From: Thermoproteota archaeon
GTDB lineage: Archaea; Thermoproteota; Thermoprotei_A; Sulfolobales; NBVN01
Reading direction: 5' to 3'
DNA length: 64,000 bases
Assembly (NCBI GenBank): GCA_030550455.1
Contig: JAUQPH010000002.1
Coordinates: forward strand, 164,950 to 228,949
Shown here: positions 26,832 to 35,651 of the stretch, piece by piece
How the letters are laid out: every line of letters begins with the position of its first letter
How positions within the stretch are numbered: the first letter of the stretch is position 1
Notes under the pieces: generated by a model
What the model was told of the DNA's origin: nothing
What the model saw: the letters and a program-made list of their open reading frames with translations, nothing else
Database searches by the model: none
Made by a program: the position numbers and the translations under genes

Positions 26832-26843
26832 AGATATATAAGT
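26832..26843 (+). promoter_or_regulatory. TATA box for C/D sRNA, divergent with PCNA
   Basis: AGATATATAAGTG on the plus strand lies about 30 bp before the predicted 5' end of the sRNA at 26868. It sits within the presumed leader of the leftward PCNA gene, so the two transcription units have interleaved promoters. Confidence 0.45.
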
Positions 26844-26867
26844 GCGGGTAAGCATATAAGAACGAGT

Positions 26868-26926
26868 ATAAAGTGATGTAGTTCTTCGGAGCTGATGTGT
26901 GACGAACCGTGTGAGGGCTGATGCTC
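26868..26926 (+). ncRNA. C/D box sRNA (2'-O-methylation guide)
   Basis: The architecture is near perfect: box C GTGATGT (26873-26879), guide AGTTCTTCGGAG (12 nt), box D' CTGA (26892-26895), 3-nt spacer TGT, box C' GTGACGA (26899-26905), guide ACCGTGTGAGGG (12 nt), box D CTGA (26918-26921). Both guides have the archaeal standard 12-nt length. It lies between divergent PCNA and alcohol dehydrogenase genes with its own TATA box. The targets would be CTCCGAAGAACT and CCCTCACACGGT, presumably in rRNA or tRNA; I could not check them. Confidence 0.75.
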
Positions 26927-26967
26927 GCGCTGTTATTAATTATTCGAGAGTGCATTAGAGTGATTCG

Positions 26968-28152
26968 GTGCTATGCGTGAAGACCGATAGATTTACTTTG
27001 AGATACGGTAAGACCCTGCTCTATTTCGGTCCAAACTCTATCACATCTTTGCGTGAACGCCTCTCTGGTATCAGGAGAGCATACTTAGTGACTAGCAGGA
27101 ACGCCGCGAAAATTAGTGGGGCACTAAGTGAGATAGAAAGCTATCTCACTCAAAACAGGGTTGAGTACGGGATTTTTAATGAGGTCGTAGCCAACCCTAC
27201 AGCATCTTTAGTTGACACCATTGCCGAAAAAATCTGGAGATTCGGTGCCGATGTTATAATAGCTATCGGGGGTGGTAGTGTTATAGACTCTGCTAAAATA
27301 GCTTCAGTTATCGCTGTTTGCGGTGGGAGAACCCCGGAATACCTTAAGAGAGCGAGAGACGTGTGTGGAGCATTAGAGCTTATAGCAGTCAACCTGACAC
27401 ATGGTACTGGAAGCGAGATAAATAGAATCGCTGTAGCTACGATCGATGAGACTCGCGAGAAGGTCAGTATAGCTAGTGACTATCTATATCCATTAATAGC
27501 TATCGACGACCCTAGGTACCTTATTACCCTACCTAAGAATCAGACCATCTACACAGCTATAGATGCCTTCTATCATGCGCTCGAAGCCTCGACGAGCAGG
27601 GCATCGTCACCATTCACTAGAACTCTATGTGAGGCAGTTGTTCAACTAATAGTGCGGTGGCTACCGATAGCGGTTAAGAAACCTTATGACATAGAAGCTA
27701 GGTACTGGCTACTCTACGCGTCCACTCTTGCCGGAATAGCTGTCGATAACTCTAGAACCCACTTGATCCACGCTATTGAACATGTTCTGAGCGGTCTAGA
27801 GCCTTCTCTAGCTCACGGATCTGGACTAGCCTCTATCGGTCCAGCGGCTATTAAATTACTGTATAGACATGTACCCGAGGTGCTTTACGAGTTACTCAAA
27901 CACTTAGATAGCTCTCTGAATCCGGACCCTAGCGACGCTGAAAAAGCGGCTGAAGCAGTCCGAAAGTTTCAGATGGAAGTAGGCTTCAGAGAGTATCTTA
28001 CGGATTACGGGTTCACGGCTGAAATGGCCGAGAGAGTATCTGAAATGGCCTTCAAGTCGATGGCATATCTTCTTGAGTTGTCACCGATCGATGTAAACCG
28101 AGACCTACTTAGGAGGCTATACCTCGAGGTACTCTCGGGGCTTAAAACGTGA
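26968..28152 (+). CDS. iron-containing alcohol dehydrogenase family protein
   Basis: NAD(P)-dependent group III dehydrogenase. The dinucleotide loop GGGSVIDSAKIAS (about 96-108) and a GTGSEINR motif are clear. Metal-binding residues are expected in IDAFYHALEAS and in HAIEHVLSG...HGSG. The length (394 aa) is typical. The substrate cannot be predicted; members reduce various aldehydes and ketones. GTG at 26968 follows the sRNA. Its stop overlaps the first lysO half-gene by 4 bp, so the three genes 26968-29091 form one operon. Confidence 0.85.
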   Translation: MLCVKTDRFTLRYGKTLLYFGPNSITSLRERLSGIRRAYLVTSRNAAKISGALSEIESYLTQNRVEYGIFNEVVANPTASLVDTIAEKIWRFGADVIIAIGGGSVIDSAKIASVIAVCGGRTPEYLKRARDVCGALELIAVNLTHGTGSEINRIAVATIDETREKVSIASDYLYPLIAIDDPRYLITLPKNQTIYTAIDAFYHALEASTSRASSPFTRTLCEAVVQLIVRWLPIAVKKPYDIEARYWLLYASTLAGIAVDNSRTHLIHAIEHVLSGLEPSLAHGSGLASIGPAAIKLLYRHVPEVLYELLKHLDSSLNPDPSDAEKAAEAVRKFQMEVGFREYLTDYGFTAEMAERVSEMAFKSMAYLLELSPIDVNRDLLRRLYLEVLSGLKT

Positions 28153-28460
28153 GTGTCCCGATATATGTATATCTTATAGCAGGGCTAACCGTCGGACTGC
28201 TCATCAGAAGTAGGAAGAGTAAGATAAAGATAGAAAGATATATCGACGTAGGTCTCTCTGCACTAGTATATGGACTCGTGTTCCTAGTCGGACTTAACTC
28301 AGGTAAAATACTGAATTATACGGCGCCGAGCTTCAGGTCGATAACGTGTGACGCTCTGGTAGTGCTAGAGGTAGTAGCAAAAGTCGTACTTTTGGCGTTA
28401 GCACCTACTTTTACCTCTTTACTACTAGCTGTAGTGTTTTTGGGGAGACACAATGAATAG
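28149..28460 (+). CDS. LysO-like exporter, N-terminal half (split gene)
   Basis: A 103-aa protein with three predicted transmembrane helices (IYVYLIAGLTVGLLI, VGLSALVYGLVFLVGLN, VVAKVVLLALAPTFTSLLLA). It corresponds in position and topology to the first third of the DUF340/LysO lysine exporter, whose remainder is the next gene. The two overlap by 8 bp in different frames, so they are separately translated and probably assemble. GTG at 28149 overlaps the dehydrogenase by 4 bp. The substrate is inferred from the family only. Confidence 0.7.
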   Translation: MSVPIYVYLIAGLTVGLLIRSRKSKIKIERYIDVGLSALVYGLVFLVGLNSGKILNYTAPSFRSITCDALVVLEVVAKVVLLALAPTFTSLLLAVVFLGRHNE

Positions 28461-29091
28461 ACAGTCTATCCTGCTGTTAGCGTTCTTTCTCGCAGGTTTC
28501 GCTGTTAGCACCGTCCTTAACTTGGAGGAAGAGGTTATGCGGGTATGGCTCGAGAGGACACTATACCTCCTCTTATTTGTTATAGGGATAGCTGTATCTG
28601 ACGAAATAAGTAAGCTGCGAGAGACTCACGCTCTAGCTGGTAAAGTAGCCAGGTTACTCCTCTCTACAATCTCCGGGTCAGCTATAGGGGGGCTACTCTC
28701 AGGACTAGTACTGGCATATAGTGGTTCCTTAAGCGAAGCAGGTTGCTTCAGTCTCATCTGTGTAGTGAAGTATAGTATGGCTATTTCTCTTGGGATGGGG
28801 TGGTATACGTTCACTGGAGTCCTACTAGGAACACATAGCTACTTTCTGGGTTTTCTCGGCTTTATGTCGAACTTATTAAGAGAGCTACTAACCTTCACTA
28901 TCTACCCCCTGCTTCCGAAGAAGCTAGCGATCAGCGGAATTTCGATGGGAGGTGCGACCACCATGGACACGACTCTCCCAATAATGCACAAGTTCGGGGG
29001 ACCCAAGGTATCTCTACTTGCTTTTATACACGGTACAGTCCTTACACTCTTAATACCGATCCTATTGCCTCTAGTAGTTAATATCGTCTAG
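28453..29091 (+). CDS. LysO-like exporter, C-terminal half (DUF340)
   Basis: A 212-aa membrane protein with about five or six helices. The DUF340/LysO core is recognisable: GLVLAYSGSLSEAG, KYSMAISLGMGWYTFTGVLLG (about 98-118) and GGATTMDTTLPIM. In bacteria LysO is a single polypeptide of about 300 aa; here this part is a distinct gene overlapping the N-terminal half by 8 bp. It probably exports lysine or another amino acid. The 3' end is convergent with a small leftward frame at 29078-29221. Confidence 0.8.
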   Translation: MNRQSILLLAFFLAGFAVSTVLNLEEEVMRVWLERTLYLLLFVIGIAVSDEISKLRETHALAGKVARLLLSTISGSAIGGLLSGLVLAYSGSLSEAGCFSLICVVKYSMAISLGMGWYTFTGVLLGTHSYFLGFLGFMSNLLRELLTFTIYPLLPKKLAISGISMGGATTMDTTLPIMHKFGGPKVSLLAFIHGTVLTLLIPILLPLVVNIV

Positions 29092-29221
29092 GGTTCAAGA
29101 GAGGTCCTGCTTCAATTTGATTATTCGAGATATAGGTATAAAGCTCAAAAGCTTTAAGTGCTCTTAACTTGCCAACACCTTTAACGTATCGGAGAACCGC
29201 CTTCGGATCTACGCTTATCAT
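29078..29221 (-). CDS. possible small protein, 47 aa
   Basis: Too short to be obvious, but the sequence looks coding: ATG at 29221, a product containing VDPKAVLRYVKGVGKLRALK and AFELYTYI, and a stop at 29078-29080 overlapping the lysO stop region by 14 bp. The frame also reads sensibly upstream (CLTEFFRCPIFRHMI) but without a standard start codon. The VGKLRALKAFE segment resembles a helix-hairpin-helix-like turn, though this is weak. It fills most of the gap between lysO and the agmatinase gene. Confidence 0.4.
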   Translation of the reverse strand: MISVDPKAVLRYVKGVGKLRALKAFELYTYISNNQIEAGPLLNPRRY

Positions 29222-29337
29222 GTGCCGGAAAATGGGGCACCTAAAAAACTCCGTGAGGCAGTTCGAGTGTTAAGGTCTCTCGAGACATTATGGCCTCAGC
29301 TTAAATCTAAGTGAGTCCATGGTAGCTGGGTGACGAC

Positions 29338-30255
29338 TTGAGTAACGAGGTCGAGCTCTTCCTCATTAGGTCTCCCTACGCATTCGGTGGTTATAGCGGC
29401 AGGAGAGATAAGACCCCGTTTAGTATCTTAGGGATCCCCCTAGATATGACTTCGTCTTTTAGGTCCGGGTATAGGATGGCTCCGCTCAGCATCAGAGTTG
29501 CTGCCCAGAACTTGGAGTACTTTTCAATGAGGTTCGGTGTAGATGTCGAAGATTTTCTGTACGTCGATGAAGGAGATGTCATACTACCGCAAGACGGGGT
29601 TTTAAAGGCTCTCGACATCATAAAGATGGTCTCAGAGTATCTACTAGCAAACGGTAGAATACCCGTGTTTCTCGGAGGGGAACATACCTTAACTATAGCA
29701 ACTGTTCGAGCCGCAGCAGAGGTTTTCAGTAGGGACATATGCGTCTTGGTATTTGACGCTCACGCTGATCTTAGAATAGAGTACTCCGGGACGAAGTATA
29801 GCCATGCCTGTGTTGTCAGCAGATTACTCGACTTCATTAGTAAAGACCACATTTATCTAGTGGGAACGAGGGCGATAAGCGGGGTCGAGCATGAACGGTT
29901 GAAAAGCTCTGGACTGCGCTTTCTGACATCTAAATCTCTAAAGAGGGCCGGTATTAAACACTCTGCTGGCCTGCTTCAAGACTTTATCAGCAGTTGTGGA
30001 AAGGTATATCTATCACTAGATATGGATGTATTCGATCCAGCATACGCACCTGGAGTAGCAACACCAGAACCCGACGGGCTTACGCCATCAGATATCCTGG
30101 ACCTGCTGTATGAGATCGTGAACAATAAGTTCGTAGCTATGGATGTTGTAGAAGTTACACCGCCGTACGACCCTTCGATGATAACGTCTATGTTAGCTGC
30201 TAGAGTGATAATTGAGTTCATGGCTGGAGTTTACCAACGTGTGAAAACCTATTGA
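29338..30255 (+). CDS. agmatinase / ureohydrolase family
   Basis: Manganese enzyme of the arginase-agmatinase family, most likely making putrescine or a related product from agmatine-type substrates for polyamine synthesis. The metal ligands are visible as GGEHT, DAHADLR and SLDMDVFDPAYAPGVATPEP. The 305-aa length is typical of agmatinases. The start is TTG at 29338. It is separated by 90 bp from the glycine decarboxylase genes and may be co-transcribed. The exact substrate (agmatine or aminopropylagmatine) cannot be told. Confidence 0.9.
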   Translation: MSNEVELFLIRSPYAFGGYSGRRDKTPFSILGIPLDMTSSFRSGYRMAPLSIRVAAQNLEYFSMRFGVDVEDFLYVDEGDVILPQDGVLKALDIIKMVSEYLLANGRIPVFLGGEHTLTIATVRAAAEVFSRDICVLVFDAHADLRIEYSGTKYSHACVVSRLLDFISKDHIYLVGTRAISGVEHERLKSSGLRFLTSKSLKRAGIKHSAGLLQDFISSCGKVYLSLDMDVFDPAYAPGVATPEPDGLTPSDILDLLYEIVNNKFVAMDVVEVTPPYDPSMITSMLAARVIIEFMAGVYQRVKTY

Positions 30256-30345
30256 AAGCAGTATCGATAAAGTAGTGCCGCTTAGGTTTCTCTATTCGTC
30301 ATTGAGCTATTTAACTGTAGCCCAGCTAAATCAATTGGTGGCTCT

Positions 30346-31731
30346 GTGCCTCATCCATGGATACCCAATTCCTACATTAAGAACGAGCTGATGAAGGAGG
30401 TCGGGATCTCGTCGATTCTCGAACTATTTAACGATGTACCAAGAGAGCTCCTTCTGGTTAAGAACTTAAACATCGGCTTCGGTAGACCACTGACTGAGTA
30501 TCAGCTAGTCAGAGTCTTCGATAACTTAATGAAGAAGAACGCTTACAGTTACAAGGTACCCCCCTTCCTTGGAGGGGGAGTATGCTTTCACTACGTTCCT
30601 GCCGTCGTGAAACACGTTGCTAGCAGGTCCGAGTTCTATACCGCTTACACTCCGTACCAACCGGAAATCACTCAGGGCATAACTAGAGCACTATTTGAAT
30701 ATCAAAGCCTGATGGCAGACCTCTATGCTGTCGATGTAGTAAATGCCTCAGTATACAACGGATCTACGGCTATGGCCGAAGCGGTTAGGCTCACTGTAAG
30801 AGTTACTGGAAGAAAAAGTGCTGTTATATCTAGGAGTACGCATCCAGAAGTTATTGAAGTAGTTAGGACGTGGTCTGAGCCGGTGGGGATATCTGTAAGT
30901 ACGGTCGACTACGATAGAGATACCGGTAGAGTAGACCTAAGCGAGCTTGAGGACCAAGTGAGGAAGCTAAAGCCTGCTGCTGTAGCTATACAGACTCCGA
31001 ACTTCTTCGGTATAATAGAGCAAGACTTAAAAGAGGTTTCTCAAGTTGTTCATGAAAACGGGTCACTACTGATAGTCTATGAAGACCCTATATTTACGGG
31101 AATTCTCGAAGCCCCGGGAAAGCTCGGAGCTGATATAGTCGTCGGTGATACGTCCTCAATAGGCAGCGGACTTAACTTTGGTGGTCCATCAGCTGGAATT
31201 TTGGGGATTAGAGACCCCGAAGAAAAGTTATTGAGGCAATTACCCGGGAGGTTGATAGGATACACTAAGACTGTTGACGGTGAAGATAGTGGTTATATTA
31301 TGGTATTGCAGACCCGAGAACAGCACATTAGGCGAGAGAGAGCTACGTCCAATATAACGACTAACTCTACTCTAGAGGCAATAAAAGCGGCTGTATACTT
31401 AACCCTCCTAGGCTCCACCGGGTTAAAGAAACTCGGTGAATCTATAGCTGGTAGAACAGCGTTCTTAGTGGAGAGGCTTAAAAGCGTGGGTCTCGAACCC
31501 GCTTTTAAAGAAGGCGTGTACCTCCGCGAGGTCCTCTTCAGGCACCCCAATGTTAGCGACTTACGTAACTTTTTAAAGAGGCACGGTGTGTACATCGGAC
31601 CATTAGTCGATAGATTTTACCCGGAACTAAGTAACTGCGGACTAGTATGCGTCACAGAAGTCCACTCGAAGGAGGATATTGAGACTCTTGCTGAACTAGT
31701 CAGAAAATTCTCAGAGGTGATGGCCTCTTGA
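30346..31731 (+). CDS. gcvPA: glycine dehydrogenase (decarboxylating) subunit 1
   Basis: N-terminal-half subunit of the P-protein of the glycine cleavage system, which decarboxylates glycine with PLP. Family stretches are MPHPWIPNSY at the start, FLGGGVCFHYVPAVV, YTPYQPEITQGITRALFEYQ, and DTSSIGSGLNFGGPSAGI. The 461-aa length is normal. GTG at 30346 follows a short leader. Its end overlaps gcvPB by 4 bp. The gcvT and gcvH partners are not in this window. Confidence 0.95.
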   Translation: MPHPWIPNSYIKNELMKEVGISSILELFNDVPRELLLVKNLNIGFGRPLTEYQLVRVFDNLMKKNAYSYKVPPFLGGGVCFHYVPAVVKHVASRSEFYTAYTPYQPEITQGITRALFEYQSLMADLYAVDVVNASVYNGSTAMAEAVRLTVRVTGRKSAVISRSTHPEVIEVVRTWSEPVGISVSTVDYDRDTGRVDLSELEDQVRKLKPAAVAIQTPNFFGIIEQDLKEVSQVVHENGSLLIVYEDPIFTGILEAPGKLGADIVVGDTSSIGSGLNFGGPSAGILGIRDPEEKLLRQLPGRLIGYTKTVDGEDSGYIMVLQTREQHIRRERATSNITTNSTLEAIKAAVYLTLLGSTGLKKLGESIAGRTAFLVERLKSVGLEPAFKEGVYLREVLFRHPNVSDLRNFLKRHGVYIGPLVDRFYPELSNCGLVCVTEVHSKEDIETLAELVRKFSEVMAS

Positions 31732-33236
31732 CCATTTTTAGACAAGCTAAATGGAACGAGCCTATAGTTTACGAGATAAGCCGAGATAGTAAGGAGGGAG
31801 TTTTGCTAGATGAGGAATTTAGAGACTATGCGCTAAGGTTTCTCAGTAAACTACCCAAACACATAATACGGGACTCCCTCAACATCCCATCTTTAAGTGA
31901 AGTTGAGGTTGTGAGGCACTTCACCCGGCTCTCGCAGATGTCCTATGGTGTAGACTTGGGACCTGTCCCCCTAGGCTCATGCACCATGAAGTACAACCCG
32001 AAGATCTGTGAGGAGCTTGCTAGTGATAGGAGAATAGTAGAGGCACACCCGTATCTAGATGAAGAGGATGTTCAAGGACTACTCGAGATCTTGTATACCC
32101 TCCAGAAATGGTTAGCTGAAATAGTCGGAATGGACGTATGTTCTCTGCAAACACCCGCTGGTGCGGCCGGCGAACTCGCTGGTGCGCTCATGATAAAGAA
32201 GTACCATAGAGACTTAGGTGAAGGCCATAGAGACGAGATGATAGTTCCCGACAGCGCTCACGGAAGCAACCCTGCTAGCGCAGCTATGGCTGGATTTAAG
32301 GTGGTTAGGATACCTACAGACCCTAGAGGAAACACCGACATAGAAGCTCTCAGAGCAGCTTTAAGCAAGAGAACAGCTGGGGTAATGCTCACGAACCCCA
32401 ACACTTTAGGTCTCTTCGAGGAATACATAGTTGACATAGCTAGAGAAGTCCACGGGATAGGTGGGCTCCTCTACTACGACGGTGCCAACCTAAATGGAAT
32501 ACTCGGTTACGCTAGGCCAGGCGACATGGGGTTTGATGTAGCTCACTTAAACCTACACAAGACGTTTGCGGCCCCGCATGGGGGCGGTGGTCCAGGAGCT
32601 GGAGCGATATGCGCTAAAGGCGCCCTAGCTGATTACCTTCCGGTCCCTCTGGTGGAGTATGATGGTCGAAAGTATTACTTTAAGTACGATGTACCTAGAA
32701 CCATTGGTAGGATTAGCTGGTTTTACGGAAACATTATCCCAGCAATAAAGTCATTTCTGTATATAGCTACCCTCGGTCCACTGGTGAAAGAGGTAGCTGA
32801 AGTAGCCAACTTAAACACCAACTACATGCTCAAAAAGCTATCAGCACTTCCTGGTGTAGACTTAGTGTACGGGTACGGCAGGTGGAGAAAACATGAATTT
32901 GTTATTAGTTTTGAGAAGCTATACAAGGAAACCGGTGTAGGGGCTGAAGACGTCGCAAAAGCGCTACTTGATAGAGGATTCCACGCGCCGACAATACTGT
33001 TCCCACTCATAGTTCCTGAAGCGCACATGATCGAGGTAACTGAGACAGAGTCCAGAGAGAACATAGATAACCTCATTAACGCCTACAAGGAGATCATCAA
33101 TATAGCTTACACTAACCCGAGTGAAATTAAGAGATGCCCTCAGAATACGTCTGTTAAGAGACTCGACACCGTGTACGGTAATCTGCCTAAGAACATCGCG
33201 CTTACATATAGGTCACTCAAAGGGAAAACTGCTTAA
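31728..33236 (+). CDS. gcvPB: glycine dehydrogenase (decarboxylating) subunit 2
   Basis: PLP-binding C-terminal subunit of the glycine cleavage P-protein. The PLP lysine lies in HLNLHKTFAAPHGGGGPGAG. Other signatures are PLGSCTMKYNPK, LQTPAGAAGELAGALMIKKY and the substrate region PDSAHGSNPASAAMAGF. The 502-aa length is typical. It begins at TTG 31728, overlapping gcvPA by 4 bp, so the two subunits are made in equal amounts. The next gene is convergent. Confidence 0.96.
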   Translation: MTIFRQAKWNEPIVYEISRDSKEGVLLDEEFRDYALRFLSKLPKHIIRDSLNIPSLSEVEVVRHFTRLSQMSYGVDLGPVPLGSCTMKYNPKICEELASDRRIVEAHPYLDEEDVQGLLEILYTLQKWLAEIVGMDVCSLQTPAGAAGELAGALMIKKYHRDLGEGHRDEMIVPDSAHGSNPASAAMAGFKVVRIPTDPRGNTDIEALRAALSKRTAGVMLTNPNTLGLFEEYIVDIAREVHGIGGLLYYDGANLNGILGYARPGDMGFDVAHLNLHKTFAAPHGGGGPGAGAICAKGALADYLPVPLVEYDGRKYYFKYDVPRTIGRISWFYGNIIPAIKSFLYIATLGPLVKEVAEVANLNTNYMLKKLSALPGVDLVYGYGRWRKHEFVISFEKLYKETGVGAEDVAKALLDRGFHAPTILFPLIVPEAHMIEVTETESRENIDNLINAYKEIINIAYTNPSEIKRCPQNTSVKRLDTVYGNLPKNIALTYRSLKGKTA

Positions 33237-33279
33237 GAGAATTAATTCTCTTATTTTATTACCTACATTGGGCCGCAGG

Positions 33280-34641
33280 TTACGTGCCTTTCAACACCCT
33301 GGCTCTATACTCTTTAAGTAAATTGCTGACCTTCTGGGACCACTGTGAGAGCTCCGCTGGCGTTCGGGGATAGTTATCATAGAGTGTTCTCACTCTGTCC
33401 ATATACTCCGCTACGTTCTTCAGCTTGAACAGTAGGGACGGTCTCCTCAAACCAGCTAGGAACCTCATTGCTTTATCTACTACCGATAGCTCTAGGTCCC
33501 CTCTCAGAGACAGTGTATTAAGATCTTCTTCTCTAATTATCTTTCTACTCATTCCGAACTCTATATCATCGTCAGATAGCTCCTGGAGAAACAACCTGAA
33601 CACATTGAGTACCGCCTGCTTTACTCCGTAGCTATTCATGTAACATATATTAGCATTCCATAAACCATAGGCATCAACTCTCCCAACTTCAAGACCTTCT
33701 ACTATCGCACTTGCTACACAATTAGCTGAAATCATGGCTGATCCTTTTCCACCACCGTGGACAGGGTTAACGGTATATGCGGCATCGCCTACTACAGCTA
33801 TGCCGTGCCAAACAAGGCTTTTAAGCGGTTCCCTTGTGGGAACTATGGCTCCTCCAGCTTCGACTAATCTGCTACCCTTAAATAGTTCTCTACTTAAAAC
33901 GTACTGATAAAGAAGTGTCTTAGGATGCGGGTAGCCGCGCCCTCCCTGAATTCCTAACCCCACATTTACGTACCTAGGTAATGACGAATATGGAAATAGC
34001 CACCAATAGCCACCTGGGGCTATGCGCTTGCTAACGTAAATCCTGAGTATGTCTGGTTCCTCGATTTCGCGATGTAGCTCGCGGACCTCCCTATACGCTA
34101 TGTTGCTATCAACCATTTCTAGACCTTCAGCTACAGGCCACTCGCTAGGCAATTTTCTGGCTATAGATCTTGCGTTTCCTGAAGCGTCTACGACGACTTT
34201 AGCACTCACTTCCACCGACCGATCTCCTCTACGAAGAACTACACCACGAACGAATCCATCTCTGATTATAGGACCTAGAGCAGCTGTCTCAGTCTCGATC
34301 TCGAGTCCAAAGTCTAGCGCTCGTTTAACTAAGTACCTAACTAACCCGATCCTGTCGACTTCATATCCATCACCTAAAACTCTGAACCTGAAATTCTCAC
34401 TGGGCGAAAATATGTCGATACCTCTAACACGGCCCTCCAAAATTTCTTGAGGAAGACCCACTAGCCCCAAAGACTCTAGGTGGTGATTACCTATAGCGTC
34501 ACCACAGGGTTTATCTCCAAGTCTATCGTAAGGCTTTATGTCTACAGCAAGTACCTTTAAACCAGACTTAGACAATTTATACGCCGCGTATGCTCCTGCT
34601 ACACCGAGTCCTACTACGACCACATCGTAGGTCTTACTCAT
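33280..34641 (-). CDS. geranylgeranyl reductase family flavoprotein
   Basis: FAD-dependent enzyme that saturates the isoprenoid chains of archaeal ether lipids. The N-terminal FAD motif is VVVGLGVAGAYAAYKLSKSG (about 8-27), followed by the family sequence KPCGDAIG (conserved Cys in the active site). The second FAD segment is VVGDAAYTVNPVHGGGKGSA. The length (453 aa) fits digeranylgeranylglycerophospholipid reductases. It is a single leftward gene convergent with gcvPB. The paralogue's exact substrate is not determinable. Confidence 0.9.
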   Translation of the reverse strand: MSKTYDVVVVGLGVAGAYAAYKLSKSGLKVLAVDIKPYDRLGDKPCGDAIGNHHLESLGLVGLPQEILEGRVRGIDIFSPSENFRFRVLGDGYEVDRIGLVRYLVKRALDFGLEIETETAALGPIIRDGFVRGVVLRRGDRSVEVSAKVVVDASGNARSIARKLPSEWPVAEGLEMVDSNIAYREVRELHREIEEPDILRIYVSKRIAPGGYWWLFPYSSLPRYVNVGLGIQGGRGYPHPKTLLYQYVLSRELFKGSRLVEAGGAIVPTREPLKSLVWHGIAVVGDAAYTVNPVHGGGKGSAMISANCVASAIVEGLEVGRVDAYGLWNANICYMNSYGVKQAVLNVFRLFLQELSDDDIEFGMSRKIIREEDLNTLSLRGDLELSVVDKAMRFLAGLRRPSLLFKLKNVAEYMDRVRTLYDNYPRTPAELSQWSQKVSNLLKEYRARVLKGT

Positions 34642-34749
34642 CTCTCTTAACCATACCTACTGTTTTGAAGATAGCTATAATAAAGTATGTGACTCGAAGA
34701 TAGGCACGGTGAACAAGCATATTATGCTTGAGCGAAAAAGCTCGCGGAG

Positions 34750-35202
34750 ATGTATATGAGCAGTGTTAGCTACAAAGACCAGAGCGTTACAATAGTAGGC
34801 TCTAGAGTATCTAAGGATAAACCAATGAAGATGGTTGTTAAAACCGGAAATTACGAGATCGTCCTAGACAAGCTCGGTGGTGAAGCTCCTTCACCGATAG
34901 AGTATTTACTAGCCGCTTACGCTGGTTGTATCAATATAGTCGGGGAGATAGTTGCTAGAGACATGAACATCAAGATCCACGATATGAAGGTGGAGATTAC
35001 AGGTGTCTATAACCCGTCTAAGCTATTAACCGGTTTAGGCGAGAGAGCCGGCTACAAGGAGCTGGTCGTAAAGGTCAGTGTTGCTTCAGAAGCAGACCTT
35101 GATACGCTTAGTGAGTGGCTTAATAGAGTTAAGGAGAGATGTCCGGTCGAGGACAATCTCACGAGACCTACACCGATAAAGAGCCACCTCGAGAAGCTCT
35201 AG
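34750..35202 (+). CDS. OsmC family protein
   Basis: OsmC/Ohr-fold protein, often a thiol peroxidase that detoxifies organic hydroperoxides. The two conserved cysteines are seen in YAGCINIVGE and ERCPVEDNL. The N-terminal beta half and a helical core with PSPIEYLLAAYAGC fit the family. The 150-aa length is typical. ATG at 34750 or 34756 could be the start. It stands alone between a leftward reductase and a leftward orphan gene, and may respond to oxidative stress, but no regulator site is evident. Confidence 0.88.
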   Translation: MYMSSVSYKDQSVTIVGSRVSKDKPMKMVVKTGNYEIVLDKLGGEAPSPIEYLLAAYAGCINIVGEIVARDMNIKIHDMKVEITGVYNPSKLLTGLGERAGYKELVVKVSVASEADLDTLSEWLNRVKERCPVEDNLTRPTPIKSHLEKL

Positions 35203-35248
35203 AAGCCTGCTACTTACAATGGTTACACGCTCCAGTGTTTCCTAAAGC

Positions 35249-35572
35249 TTAGTGTTTTGTTTTCCCAAACTTCTGCGCGATTAGTTCCTCAAATTTAACG
35301 ATAGCTTCATCTACTCTCTTATCTATTTCTGCTAGTATCTCAGGAGGTAGGGGTTCAGAACTCTCTAAGTACAGGTCTACAGAAAGATCGAGTGTATCAC
35401 TTACTTCTAGCTCTAGTGATACTTGAAACTCTATTCTTCTGCCTAGCACCATACTTAAGTTGTTAGCTAGGAGGTCTCCCAATATTTGAGAAAGCTCTTC
35501 GAGAACCTTCTGGTCAATTTTATCTAGCTCAAGGCCTATGTTTATAACGTTTTTTAACCTCTTCTTCACCAC
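35249..35572 (-). CDS. hypothetical protein, 107 aa
   Basis: I do not recognise this family. It is acidic and mostly amphipathic helix and strand (LDKIDQKVLEELSQILGDLL, then alternating ISLELEVSDTLDLSVDLYLE), ending with a helix and a basic tail. No motif of catalysis is seen. The start is GTG at 35572. It lies 79 bp downstream of the CoA operon on the same strand and may be read through from it. Confidence 0.65.
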   Translation of the reverse strand: MVKKRLKNVINIGLELDKIDQKVLEELSQILGDLLANNLSMVLGRRIEFQVSLELEVSDTLDLSVDLYLESSEPLPPEILAEIDKRVDEAIVKFEELIAQKFGKTKH

Positions 35573-35651
35573 GTGACCACACCTATATTAGGACCTCTGC
35601 AAGTAAGAATTGGTCAGGCCCTGAGGACAGCCGCTCGCGCGGCAGTGTGAT

